Assembly (NCBI GenBank): GCA_030590185.1
Contig: JAUUZB010000181.1
Coordinates: 1-7,085 of the forward strand
DNA: 7,085 bases
DNA from: Deltaproteobacteria bacterium
GTDB taxonomy: Bacteria > Myxococcota > XYA12-FULL-58-9 > JAUUZB01
Direction: 5' to 3'
The translations under genes and the position numbers were made by a program. The notes under the pieces are model-generated. The model saw nothing but the letters and a program-made list of their open reading frames with translations. It was not told the origin of the DNA and ran no database searches. Position 1 is the stretch's first letter. Every line of letters begins with the position of its first letter. This document shows positions 1-5,629 of this stretch, one piece after another.

Positions 1-1445
1 GGGGCTGAACGAGCGCCGCTGTTGCGAGCCCCGCCGCTGCGAGCGTTGCCGCTGCGAGCGCCGCCGCTGCGAGCGTTGCTGTTACGAGCGCTGCCGTTAC
101 GACCGCTGCTGTTACGACCGCTGCCGTTACGACCGCTGCCGTTACGAGCGCTGCCGCTGCGAGCGCTGTCGCTGCGGGCGCCGCCCTGATCCCGGCCACC
201 ACGTTGCGGCGGCTGCGAACGGCGTTGACCGCGCGTTCCGATGTTGGCGGGTCGGCCCCTCGGTATCGAGGGCAGCCCCTCGGGGGTCACTTCCCTGTCG
301 AGGGGACGTTTGGTGAGCCGCTCGATGTCGCGCAGGTAGGCGCGCTCCTCGCCGGAACAAAACGACACGGCGATGCCGCTGGCCCCGGCCCGACCCGTAC
401 GACCGATCCGGTGCACGTAGTTCTCCGGCTCGTTGGGCAAGTCGAAGTTGATGACGTGGGAGAGGTCTTTGATGTCGATCCCCCGGGCGGCAATGTCGGT
501 GGCGATGACGACGCGGATGCGTCCCGCCTTGAAGTCCTCCAAGACCCGCACCCGGGCCGACTGGGACTTGTTGCCGTGGATCGCGGCGGCCCCGAAGCCG
601 GCTCGTACGAGCTTCTCCGCCACCCGGTTGGCGCCGTGTTTGGTGCGCGAAAACACCAGGGCGCGGTCGATGGCGTCGTCGCCGAGGAGCTTGGCCAGCA
701 ACGAGATCTTCTGGGCCTTCTCCACGAAGTAGACCGACTGGCTGGTGGGCGCCACCGTAGACGAAATGGGATCCACCGCGACCCGGATCGGATGCTTCAA
801 GGTGCGATCGGCGAGCTCCTGGATTTCGCGCGGCATGGTGGCGGAGAAGAGGAGCGTTTGGCGCGACCGGGGCAGGGCCCTGGTGATGCGCCGCACGTCG
901 TGGATGAACCCCATGTCGAGCATGCGATCGGCCTCGTCGAGCACGAAGGTATCGACGTGACTCAAATCCACGTAGCCGTCGCCCATGAGATCGAGCAGCC
1001 GCCCAGGGGTCGCCACCAACACCTCGACGCCGCGGCGCAATGCCTGGATCTGGGGGTTCTTGTTGACGCCGCCAAAGATGACGTGCTGGCGCGGCCCACC
1101 GTGGCCGGCGTAGGTCGCGAAGCTCGCGGCGATCTGCGCGGCGAGCTCACGGGTCGGTGCGAGCACCAATGTTTGGATGACCGGGCGGCCCTTGGGGCTG
1201 CCCTTGGCCATGATGTGTTGCAGGATGGGCAGCGCGAAGGCGGCGGTTTTGCCCGTTCCAGTTTGGGCGCAGCCGAGCAGATCCTTGCCCGCGAGCACGT
1301 GGGGGATGGCCTTGGCCTGGATGGGTGTCGGCTCGATGTAGCCGGCCTCGTCCAAGGCGCGCAGGAGATGATTCGACAGCCCCAGGTCGGCGAAGCCGCG
1401 CGGGTCGGTCGGAGTGGTCTGGTTGGAGGTTGTTGCGTTGTTCAC
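1..1445 (-). CDS. rhlE: DEAD-box ATP-dependent RNA helicase, RhlE type (C-terminus cut by window edge)
   Basis: This protein would unwind RNA duplexes using ATP, in RNA turnover, ribosome assembly or cold adaptation. My translation gives 481 residues with no stop before the left edge. Visible motifs: Q-motif region 17-43 (GFADLGL...PTPIQ), Walker A AQTGTGKT 60-67, PTRELA 97-102, TPGR 146-149, DEAD 170-173, SAT 201-203, then helicase-C motifs including [14 protein letters not shown] 315-322 and HRIGRTGR 345-352. HGNKSQ followed by a basic tail points to RhlE rather than DeaD or SrmB. After about residue 394 comes a Pro/Gln/Arg/Gly-rich linker, then pentapeptide repeats from 422 onward. The start is GTG at 1443-1445: an in-frame TGA lies at 1479-1481, no other start codon lies between, and a purine-rich AAGAAGAAAG precedes it as a weak ribosome binding site. 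It is divergent from the DUF2079 gene. Function and subfamily are secure; the true C-terminus is unknown. Confidence 0.95.
   Translation of the reverse strand, partial: MNNATTSNQTTPTDPRGFADLGLSNHLLRALDEAGYIEPTPIQAKAIPHVLAGKDLLGCAQTGTGKTAAFALPILQHIMAKGSPKGRPVIQTLVLAPTRELAAQIAASFATYAGHGGPRQHVIFGGVNKNPQIQALRRGVEVLVATPGRLLDLMGDGYVDLSHVDTFVLDEADRMLDMGFIHDVRRITRALPRSRQTLLFSATMPREIQELADRTLKHPIRVAVDPISSTVAPTSQSVYFVEKAQKISLLAKLLGDDAIDRALVFSRTKHGANRVAEKLVRAGFGAAAIHGNKSQSARVRVLEDFKAGRIRVVIATDIAARGIDIKDLSHVINFDLPNEPENYVHRIGRTGRAGASGIAVSFCSGEERAYLRDIERLTKRPLDREVTPEGLPSIPRGRPANIGTRGQRRSQPPQRGGRDQGGARSDSARSGSARNGSGRNGSGRNSSGRNGSARNSNARSGGARSGNARSGGARNSGARSA
3..182 (-). repeat. Tandem 15-bp repeats encoding an RG/RS/RN pentapeptide tail
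   Basis: Read on the minus strand in the helicase frame, this stretch encodes about 12 consecutive pentapeptides (residues 422-481) of consensus S/G/N-A/G-R-S/N-G/S, for example [25 protein letters not shown]. At DNA level it is a degenerate 15-bp tandem array; plus-strand units resemble GCTGCCGTTACGACC. An Arg sits at the same place in every unit. The array continues to the left edge, so the copy number is a minimum. Such Arg/Gly-rich tails in DEAD-box proteins are usually disordered RNA-binding extensions; that role is inferred here. Confidence 0.9.
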
Positions 1446-1470
1446 GTTTGTTTCTTTCTTCTTGGCGGTG

Positions 1471-1487
1471 GCCGGGATTCAACCGGC
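1471..1487 (-). other. Short stem-loop just upstream of the rhlE ribosome binding region
   Basis: A 5-bp perfect GC stem (GCCGG/CCGGC) closes a 7-nt loop, GATTCAA on the plus strand and TTGAATC on the minus strand. It lies 25 nt upstream of the rhlE GTG and leaves the purine-rich AAGAAGAAAG region single-stranded. The shape recalls a tRNA T-arm, but the loop has G where the T-loop has its conserved C, and no acceptor partner is found. It may be a leader structure in the rhlE mRNA; function unknown. Confidence 0.4.
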
Positions 1488-1591
1488 GCGCCATCGCTGA
1501 GCGTGCGGTCCAGGTTCGGGTGTCGCGGCTCTGCCCGTCAGGCACAGCCCACGCACGCCGACTCAATCCTGAGATTCGAACGCGGTATCGG

Positions 1592-1610
1592 GGCGACGTT
1601 CGGTGTCGCC
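1592..1610 (-). other. Stem-loop in the rhlE upstream region
   Basis: A perfect 6-bp inverted repeat (GGCGAC/GTCGCC) flanks a 7-nt spacer. If rhlE is transcribed from the AT-rich patch further right, this hairpin would lie in a leader of roughly 180 nt. It has no T tract, so it is not a standard intrinsic terminator. It could equally be a protein-binding palindrome or chance in GC-rich DNA. Confidence 0.3.
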
Positions 1611-1750
1611 TCACACATCCCGCCCTGAGACATATGGTTGGTAATAATGCAGCTGGCCCCAAGATACGGGGCAGGGCGTCAGAAGCGTGTCGCGCTCGTT
1701 GCGCGTGCGCTCTGATCTAGCTGCGCGGCGTATGTCACGGGCGCGGCGAC

Positions 1751-1779
1751 TTGGCAAGGACAAAGCGCAGAGTTAGGCT
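1751..1779 (+). promoter_or_regulatory. Candidate sigma70-like promoter for the DUF2079 gene
   Basis: TTGGCA at 1751-1756 (5 of 6 to the TTGACA consensus) is separated by 17 bp from TAGGCT at 1774-1779 (a weak match to TATAAT). Position and orientation suit the rightward gene, giving a predicted leader of about 65 nt. The -10 box is poor, so this remains a guess from spacing and the good -35. Confidence 0.3.
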
Positions 1780-1849
1780 CGCCCACCGGCGTGGCCCGAG
1801 TTGAGTCACGACTCGAGCCGATCGCCGGCGCTCGTTGCGACAGCGGCAG

Positions 1850-3475
1850 ATGATCATCCACCAGCTAACGACCATGATGGCCGGCGCGCACCGGGGACCC
1901 CTGCGCCCACGGGCCGTGGTCCTCATCGCCGCCGCGCTGTACGCGGTCTCCTTCTTCGTCCTGTGCCTCTGCCTGCAGGCGGCGTTGAAGACCCAGATGA
2001 ATGATCTGGGCAACGCCGATCAAGCGCTCTGGGCGGCGGCCAACGGCGACCTGGCCATGACCCAATCCAACACCCTGGCCGGCGTCGACCTGCCGCGCTT
2101 CATGGTGCACGCCAACCTGATCTTCTTCGCGCTGGTGCCGTTGTATTGGATCACCCCGAGCACGGTCTGGCTCGCCCTCGTCGCATCCCTGTCCTGCGCG
2201 GCCGCTGGCCTCGGGCTCTATGCCTTTGCGCGCCGCCGGCTCGGCGACACCGGCTGGGCGCTAGTGGCGCCCTTGGCTTTTTTCGCCAGCCCGCTCACCC
2301 ACGACGCGAACCTCTACGACTTCCACGTCATCACCCTCTACACGGCGCTCCTGGTCTGGGCGATCTACGCCTTTGACGCGGGTCGGCCGCGACTCGCCTG
2401 GCCGCTCTTTGCCCTGGCGTTGTTGTGTAAGGAGGACGTGCCCCTGATCGGAATCATGGTCGGTGGATTCCTGGCGGCGACCGGCAAACGACGCGAGGGG
2501 ATCATCGCCGCGCTGGTGAGCATCGGCTACTTCGGTTTGCTCCAAGCCGGGCGCGCCGCCATGCCGGAGGCGACCCCGGAGATGGCCTTCCGTTGGCACT
2601 GGCTGGGGCGCGGGCCCATTGAGATGATCACGACCCTGTTCACCTCGCCCGGCGAAGTCGTGATGCACCTGTTGCGGCCCGATAAGATCCGCTTGCCCGT
2701 CTACCTGCTGGTTGGCGGCGGCCTAGCGGCGCTCCGCGGCTGGCCGGCGCTGTTGCTGCTCGTGCCGACCGTGGCCATGGCGATGCTCTCCTCCCAGGGC
2801 TGGTCCACACGCCTGACCGGCACGTACTATTTCGTGTTCTGTGGTGCCGCGATCATCATGGCCTGCGTGATGGCGGCCGAGGGGCTCCGGCGCAAAGACC
2901 CCAGCCGCCGGCCCTGGCAGTTGATCTACCTCGCCACCGCGACCGCGGTTCTATCCGTGGTGTTCTCACCCTTGCCCCACGGGCTCTTTGCCTCCTGGTC
3001 CGACTTCTCCCCGGCGCCGTCCCGTCATGCCTTGGCCGAGATCGCGGCTCAGATCCCCGCGGAGGCGCGGCTCTGCGTACAGAACAACCTCGGTCCCCAC
3101 GTCGCGCAGCGTAGGGACGTCCATTCCCTGGGCCGCTGCCGTCCGGACGTGGAGTACGTGCTGGTCTCCACCCACTACACCCTCGGCCCCAACCGAGGCT
3201 TCTTCGTGCAGACCAGCCCGGCCTTTCTGTACGAAAGCGAGAGTCGAGAGCGCGCCATGGGTTGGCTGCGCGAATCACCGGCGTGGCGGTTACAGCAGGG
3301 GTTGGATGGCACCTACCTCTTCGCTCGCCGGCCCGGGCGCGAGTCACCGTCACTGGATGCCGGGTCATCCTTCGAGCTCGAACGCGAGCTCGTGCGCTTC
3401 GCCGAGCAAGGGCGCGAGGCGGAATCCCACCGAGTTTGGTGGAGCCCGATCCTCAGTGGTTCCTGGGGCGAGTAG
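1850..3475 (+). CDS. DUF2079 family multi-pass membrane protein
   Basis: This is an integral inner-membrane protein of about 541 residues matching the DUF2079 pattern. The family is predicted to be related to GT-C-type glycosyltransferases, but its activity is not established. Seen: a first hydrophobic segment near residues 22-45, the loop motif DLGNADQALW at 52-61, then RFMVHANLIFFALVPLYW (83-100), LYDFHVITLY around 155-164 and KEDVPL at 194-199. These acidic and His residues are the conserved family positions. Many further hydrophobic helices run to about residue 375, followed by a soluble tail (AEIAAQIPAEARLCVQNNLG, then PHVAQR and EYVLVS), which also fits the family. ATG 1850 is preferred; an in-frame TTG at 1835 and ATGs at 1874 and 1877 are alternatives, and none has a strong Shine-Dalgarno. 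It lies 158 bp before the radical SAM gene on the same strand. Confidence 0.9.
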   Translation: MIIHQLTTMMAGAHRGPLRPRAVVLIAAALYAVSFFVLCLCLQAALKTQMNDLGNADQALWAAANGDLAMTQSNTLAGVDLPRFMVHANLIFFALVPLYWITPSTVWLALVASLSCAAAGLGLYAFARRRLGDTGWALVAPLAFFASPLTHDANLYDFHVITLYTALLVWAIYAFDAGRPRLAWPLFALALLCKEDVPLIGIMVGGFLAATGKRREGIIAALVSIGYFGLLQAGRAAMPEATPEMAFRWHWLGRGPIEMITTLFTSPGEVVMHLLRPDKIRLPVYLLVGGGLAALRGWPALLLLVPTVAMAMLSSQGWSTRLTGTYYFVFCGAAIIMACVMAAEGLRRKDPSRRPWQLIYLATATAVLSVVFSPLPHGLFASWSDFSPAPSRHALAEIAAQIPAEARLCVQNNLGPHVAQRRDVHSLGRCRPDVEYVLVSTHYTLGPNRGFFVQTSPAFLYESESRERAMGWLRESPAWRLQQGLDGTYLFARRPGRESPSLDAGSSFELERELVRFAEQGREAESHRVWWSPILSGSWGE

Positions 3476-3478
3476 ATC

Positions 3479-3582
3479 TCCGGGCTGGGAGCGAATCGGG
3501 ACCGAACCAAATCGCACCAAATCGAACCTGACCGAATCGGCCCGAACCGGGATCAAACCGAATCGGCCCGGCCCAGCCCGGA
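3479..3582. repeat. Inverted-repeat-bounded intergenic element with internal AATCG repeats
   Basis: Perfect 11-bp arms TCCGGGCTGGG (3479-3489) and CCCAGCCCGGA (3572-3582) enclose 82 bp. Inside, AATCG recurs at 3494, 3510, 3520, 3535 and 3561. The 14-mer ACCGAATCGGCCCG occurs twice (3531-3544 and 3557-3570), giving a 26-bp period. The interior is strikingly T-poor on the plus strand (7 T in about 81 bases). CGGG 3497-3500 can pair with CCCG 3567-3570, and CCCG 3541-3544 with CGGG 3548-3551 over a 3-nt loop, so a transcript could fold into one long interrupted hairpin. It fills most of the gap between the DUF2079 stop and the radical SAM start. No T tract follows the right arm. Its role is unknown: processed or structured RNA, a binding array, or a mobile miniature repeat are all open. 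Confidence 0.75.
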
Positions 3583-3633
3583 CAGGTTTGCCGCTTGATC
3601 TCCCGCCGCTGAGCTGGGCACCCTCGAGCCCCC

Positions 3634-4779
3634 GTGACCTTCGAGAACCCCTTCCTCACCCGCGCCATGCGCGAAGCCCGCCGGGAGCGGCCACGCCTGT
3701 CGCGACGGACCACCCACGACGTTCGACTCGAAGAGGTACCGGGCGGCACCGTCGCCGCGGTTTGGTTCTCAACCGCTGGCTGTACCTGGGACGCCTGCAC
3801 CATGTGCGACTACGGCAAAGGCCGCCCCATCGGCATGGCCCAGATATTCGAAGGCTTTCGCGCTGGGCTCACCGCCCTGGGCGACACCCCGATCGAGTAC
3901 CTCCTGGTGTCACCCTCCGGCAGCATGTTCGATCCCGGTGAAGTCCCGGGCCAAGTGCGCCAGCGAATTCTCCAAACCCTGAGCGAGCACCCCTCACCGA
4001 ACATCTTCTTCGAGACCCGCGCCGAGACCGTCACCGACGATGTGTTGCGAGAGATCCAAGAGACCCTCGCCAACAAACGGGTCGCCGTGATGCTGGGGCT
4101 CGAGTCCGCCAGCCCCTGGGTGCAGCGCTTCTGCATCAACAAGGGCAGCCACCCCTCACGGTTCCTGGATGCCCGAGCCCGCCTGAACGCCGCTGGGGTC
4201 GGGGCCATTGGTAACGTCTCCCTCGGCGTTCCATTCCTGAGCCCCCTCGAAACCCTCGAGCACGCCATCGCCTCGGTCCGCTGGGTGCTCTCCCACGGGG
4301 CCGAGCTGGCGGTGATCCTCCCGGTGCACGTCAAGGAGCACACGCTGTTGGCCGAGCTCCACGGCCTGGGACTCTATCGATCGCCGTCCCTTTGGGCCCT
4401 GGTCGATGCGCTGCACACCCTCGGTCCCGAGCTCTGCACGCAGGTGACCATCTCCTGGTATCGCAATTATCTCGACGAGCCCTTCATCCAATCCCCGGAC
4501 ACCTGCCCCGATTGCCACGACAACGTCTTCGCCCTCTTGGACCGTTACCGCGCCCAACAATCCTTCGAGGTGGTCGAGGAGCTGCACGCCTCTGCCTGCC
4601 CGTGCCGAGATACGTGGCAAGCGCAGCTCATCCGAGAGGAGACCTCCTTGCCCGACCGGGTTTGGCAGGCCTACACCCGCATCGCGAGCCGTCTCGCGAT
4701 CGAGTCGCATTTGGAACGGGAGGCCGAGGGCCTGCGAGCCGCGTTGTTGAACGGCCCCCATCTCGACTGTTTCTCGTAG
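3634..4779 (+). CDS. Radical SAM enzyme resembling COG1244/TIGR01210 (RaSEA-like)
   Basis: A 381-residue cytoplasmic radical SAM protein of the Elp3-like kind. The 4Fe-4S motif is C50-x4-C55-x2-C58 within AGCTWDACTMCDYG. Further landmarks in order: SPSGSMFDPGEVP 93-105, GLESAS 155-160, FCINKG 166-171, VPFLSP around 199-204, LPVHVKEHT 229-237, YRSPSLWALV from 248, and a second Cys cluster CPDC (291-294) plus CPC (322-324) followed by W. I recall this order (INKG, PFL, YRPPWLW, C-terminal Cys pairs) from the family that includes RaSEA, which with ArcS makes archaeosine in archaeal tRNA. Bacteria are not known to make archaeosine in tRNA, so the substrate here is unknown. The start is GTG 3634: an in-frame TGA at 3610 excludes anything upstream, and the next candidate is ATG 3667. 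There is no clear Shine-Dalgarno. It is codirectional with the DUF2079 gene and convergent with the Nudix gene. Confidence 0.85.
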   Translation: MTFENPFLTRAMREARRERPRLSRRTTHDVRLEEVPGGTVAAVWFSTAGCTWDACTMCDYGKGRPIGMAQIFEGFRAGLTALGDTPIEYLLVSPSGSMFDPGEVPGQVRQRILQTLSEHPSPNIFFETRAETVTDDVLREIQETLANKRVAVMLGLESASPWVQRFCINKGSHPSRFLDARARLNAAGVGAIGNVSLGVPFLSPLETLEHAIASVRWVLSHGAELAVILPVHVKEHTLLAELHGLGLYRSPSLWALVDALHTLGPELCTQVTISWYRNYLDEPFIQSPDTCPDCHDNVFALLDRYRAQQSFEVVEELHASACPCRDTWQAQLIREETSLPDRVWQAYTRIASRLAIESHLEREAEGLRAALLNGPHLDCFS

Positions 4780-4845
4780 TCACGCCGACGGCATCCCTGG
4801 GCCCACCGCGAGTCCGACGTTGGCTGATGAAGCGGCGCCCTACGT
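4780..4845. other. Convergent gap with no recognisable terminator
   Basis: 66 bp separate the ends of the radical SAM and Nudix genes. The only palindrome noticed is TGGGCCCA at 4798-4805. No T tract is present on either strand, so termination here is probably factor-dependent or lies within the genes. It also holds the left copy of a short direct repeat described separately. Confidence 0.5.
4817..4832. repeat. Left copy of a short direct repeat flanking the Nudix gene
   Basis: ACGTTGGCTGATGAAG here matches ACGTTGGCTGAAGAAA at 5467-5482: 11 identical bases, then 14 of 16 overall. The copies lie 18 nt beyond the Nudix stop codon and immediately upstream of its ATG. An 11-bp match is expected by chance somewhere in 7 kb; only the placement on both sides of one gene draws attention. 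Confidence 0.4.
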
Positions 4846-5466
4846 CTAGCCCGCGCCGACCAAGGTCAACAAGCCGCTCAGCATCCGATGGGTCAGGCCC
4901 CAGACGGTTTGCCCGTCGTATTCCCACGAGGGCAGGGACAGGCTTACCTGTCCCATCTGATAGGGATAGACCCCGTCGAGCTCCCCGGTTGCGGCGCGCG
5001 CCAGCGGCAGCCAGAAGCTGGCGGTGGCCTCGTGGTTGAGGGTGATGGCGCTCGGCTCGGTCTGTACGAACACGAACGGCGTGATGCTCAAGGGCACGAG
5101 CTTACCCTTGGCGATGGCGCGGGTGGCGTCGAGGCGACCGAGCAGGCGCGCCGAGCTTTCTAGGTCGACGCCGACCTCCTCGCGGGTCTCGCGGATGGCG
5201 GTTTGCAGCAGCGCGGTATCGGTATCCTGCTCGCGACCACCCGGCATGGCGACCTGGCCGGACCAACGATCGTCGGGTCGCTCGGACCGCTTGATCAACA
5301 GAACCTCCGGGCCATCGCCGCCGTCAACCGCGTCGTTACGATAGCGGAGCACCGCCGCCACCGCCGCCCGCTTGGGTGTCAACAAGCGTGAGGCTCGGCT
5401 CGGCGTGTGGCTCGCCAGGCGAGCTTCGATCTGTTCGAGGGAGAGGTTCACTGCCGTCGCAGCCAT
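4846..5466 (-). CDS. Nudix hydrolase, probable CoA pyrophosphatase type
   Basis: A 206-residue cytoplasmic Nudix enzyme, expected to cleave a nucleoside diphosphate linked to another moiety with Mg2+ or Mn2+. The Nudix box lies at 77-100, ending RETREEVGV with metal-ligand glutamates E96 and E97. Its Gly-to-Arg spacing is one residue longer than the standard Gx5Ex7REUxEExGU, as in NudL/YeaB CoA pyrophosphatases. The preceding LLIKRSERPDD...SGQVAMPGG (56-77) resembles the CoA-type signature LLTxRS...GQVxFPGG, and the ending WEYDGQTVWGLTHRML also fits that family, so CoA or a related dinucleotide is the likely substrate. ATG 5466 is chosen because the conserved protein starts just after it. The frame stays open far upstream into the neighbouring gene, but that extension is low-quality antisense-like sequence. 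No strong ribosome binding site is seen. It is the last gene of the minus-strand series. Confidence 0.9.
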   Translation of the reverse strand: MAATAVNLSLEQIEARLASHTPSRASRLLTPKRAAVAAVLRYRNDAVDGGDGPEVLLIKRSERPDDRWSGQVAMPGGREQDTDTALLQTAIRETREEVGVDLESSARLLGRLDATRAIAKGKLVPLSITPFVFVQTEPSAITLNHEATASFWLPLARAATGELDGVYPYQMGQVSLSLPSWEYDGQTVWGLTHRMLSGLLTLVGAG

Positions 5467-5482
5467 ACGTTGGCTGAAGAAA
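5467..5482. repeat. Right copy of the short direct repeat flanking the Nudix gene
   Basis: ACGTTGGCTGAAGAAA pairs with the copy at 4817-4832 (14 of 16 identical, the first 11 without mismatch). It abuts the Nudix start codon, so on the minus strand it forms the immediate 5' untranslated sequence. It could be chance, a shared protein site, or the trace of an old insertion or duplication. Confidence 0.4.
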
Positions 5483-5508
5483 AATGCAAGCCCGCCTACT
5501 CGGTGATC

Positions 5509-5547
5509 TTCTCCCGACGATGTGTAGCTGCAGGTACCGGGGGAGAA
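5509..5547. other. Inverted repeat in the Nudix upstream region
   Basis: TTCTCCC (5509-5515) and GGGAGAA (5541-5547) are perfect 7-bp complements separated by 25 nt. The pair lies between the thioredoxin-like gene and the Nudix start and would be in the 5' untranslated region of a Nudix transcript. The long loop makes a stable hairpin less likely; a dyad operator is an alternative. The rest of the 163-bp interval shows no gene. Confidence 0.3.
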
Positions 5548-5585
5548 TGACGCGGCGGCGATCTCGCGGTCAGGTTTCCGGCCGG

Positions 5586-5622
5586 GGCCTTCAGGCCGTT
5601 TCTCCACCCGCTCGTGGGTGGA
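5586..5622 (-). terminator. Two adjacent stem-loops after the thioredoxin-like gene (possible terminator)
   Basis: Just after the stop codon, in the minus direction, TCCACCC (5603-5609) and GGGTGGA (5616-5622) form a 7-bp stem with a 6-nt loop. Further on, GGCC/GGCC at 5586-5597 forms a 4-bp stem with a 4-nt loop. The location fits transcription termination or mRNA 3'-end protection, but no U-rich run follows either hairpin on the minus strand, so this is not a textbook intrinsic terminator. Confidence 0.4.
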
Positions 5623-5629
5623 CGCCGTT

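Larger units (their letters stand above)
1446..1849. other. Divergent intergenic region between rhlE and the DUF2079 gene
   Basis: I find no convincing coding sequence in these 404 bp. The open frames that cross it have no recognisable protein and mostly continue from antisense helicase sequence. It must hold the promoters of both flanking genes. Its only AT-rich patch is around 1629-1652 (AGACATATGG...TAATAATG), a possible site for the leftward promoter, although I cannot assign -35 and -10 boxes there. Inverted repeats seen: GCCGG/CCGGC 1471-1487, arms GCGTGCG 1501-1507 and CGCACGC 1552-1558, GGCGAC/GTCGCC 1592-1610, CGCCCTG 1621-1627 with CAGGGCG 1672-1678, and GCCCC/GGGGC 1656-1672. None is followed by a T tract. 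Confidence 0.7.

Noticed and set aside
3..182. Possible CRISPR array in the left-edge 15-bp repeats
   Set aside because: The periodicity is an exact multiple of three, there are no spacers, and the stretch is in frame with the helicase; it encodes pentapeptides.
1465..1490. Possible tRNA T-arm (5-bp stem, 7-nt loop TTGAATC on the minus strand)
   Set aside because: The loop lacks the conserved C of TTCRANY, no complementary 7-nt acceptor strand lies about 65 nt upstream, and no anticodon or D arm can be drawn.
1571..1590. TTCGAA-containing stretch resembling a T-loop
   Set aside because: The flanking bases do not pair as a T stem on either strand, so it is coincidental.
204..1628. A long plus-strand open frame of about 474 codons across the helicase region
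   Set aside because: It is antisense to a minus-strand frame carrying every DEAD-box motif in order. Its own translation has no recognisable domain; the open frame is a by-product of high GC and codon bias.
3488..3572. Possible CRISPR array or plasmid-type iterons in the AATCG repeats
   Set aside because: Repeats are short, degenerate and irregularly spaced (10, 15, 16 and 26 bp), with no uniform spacers, no cas genes, and no replication initiator nearby.
3453..3803. Minus-strand open frame across the intergenic element
   Set aside because: Its composition follows the repeat element and the antisense of the radical SAM start; there is no start context or recognisable domain.
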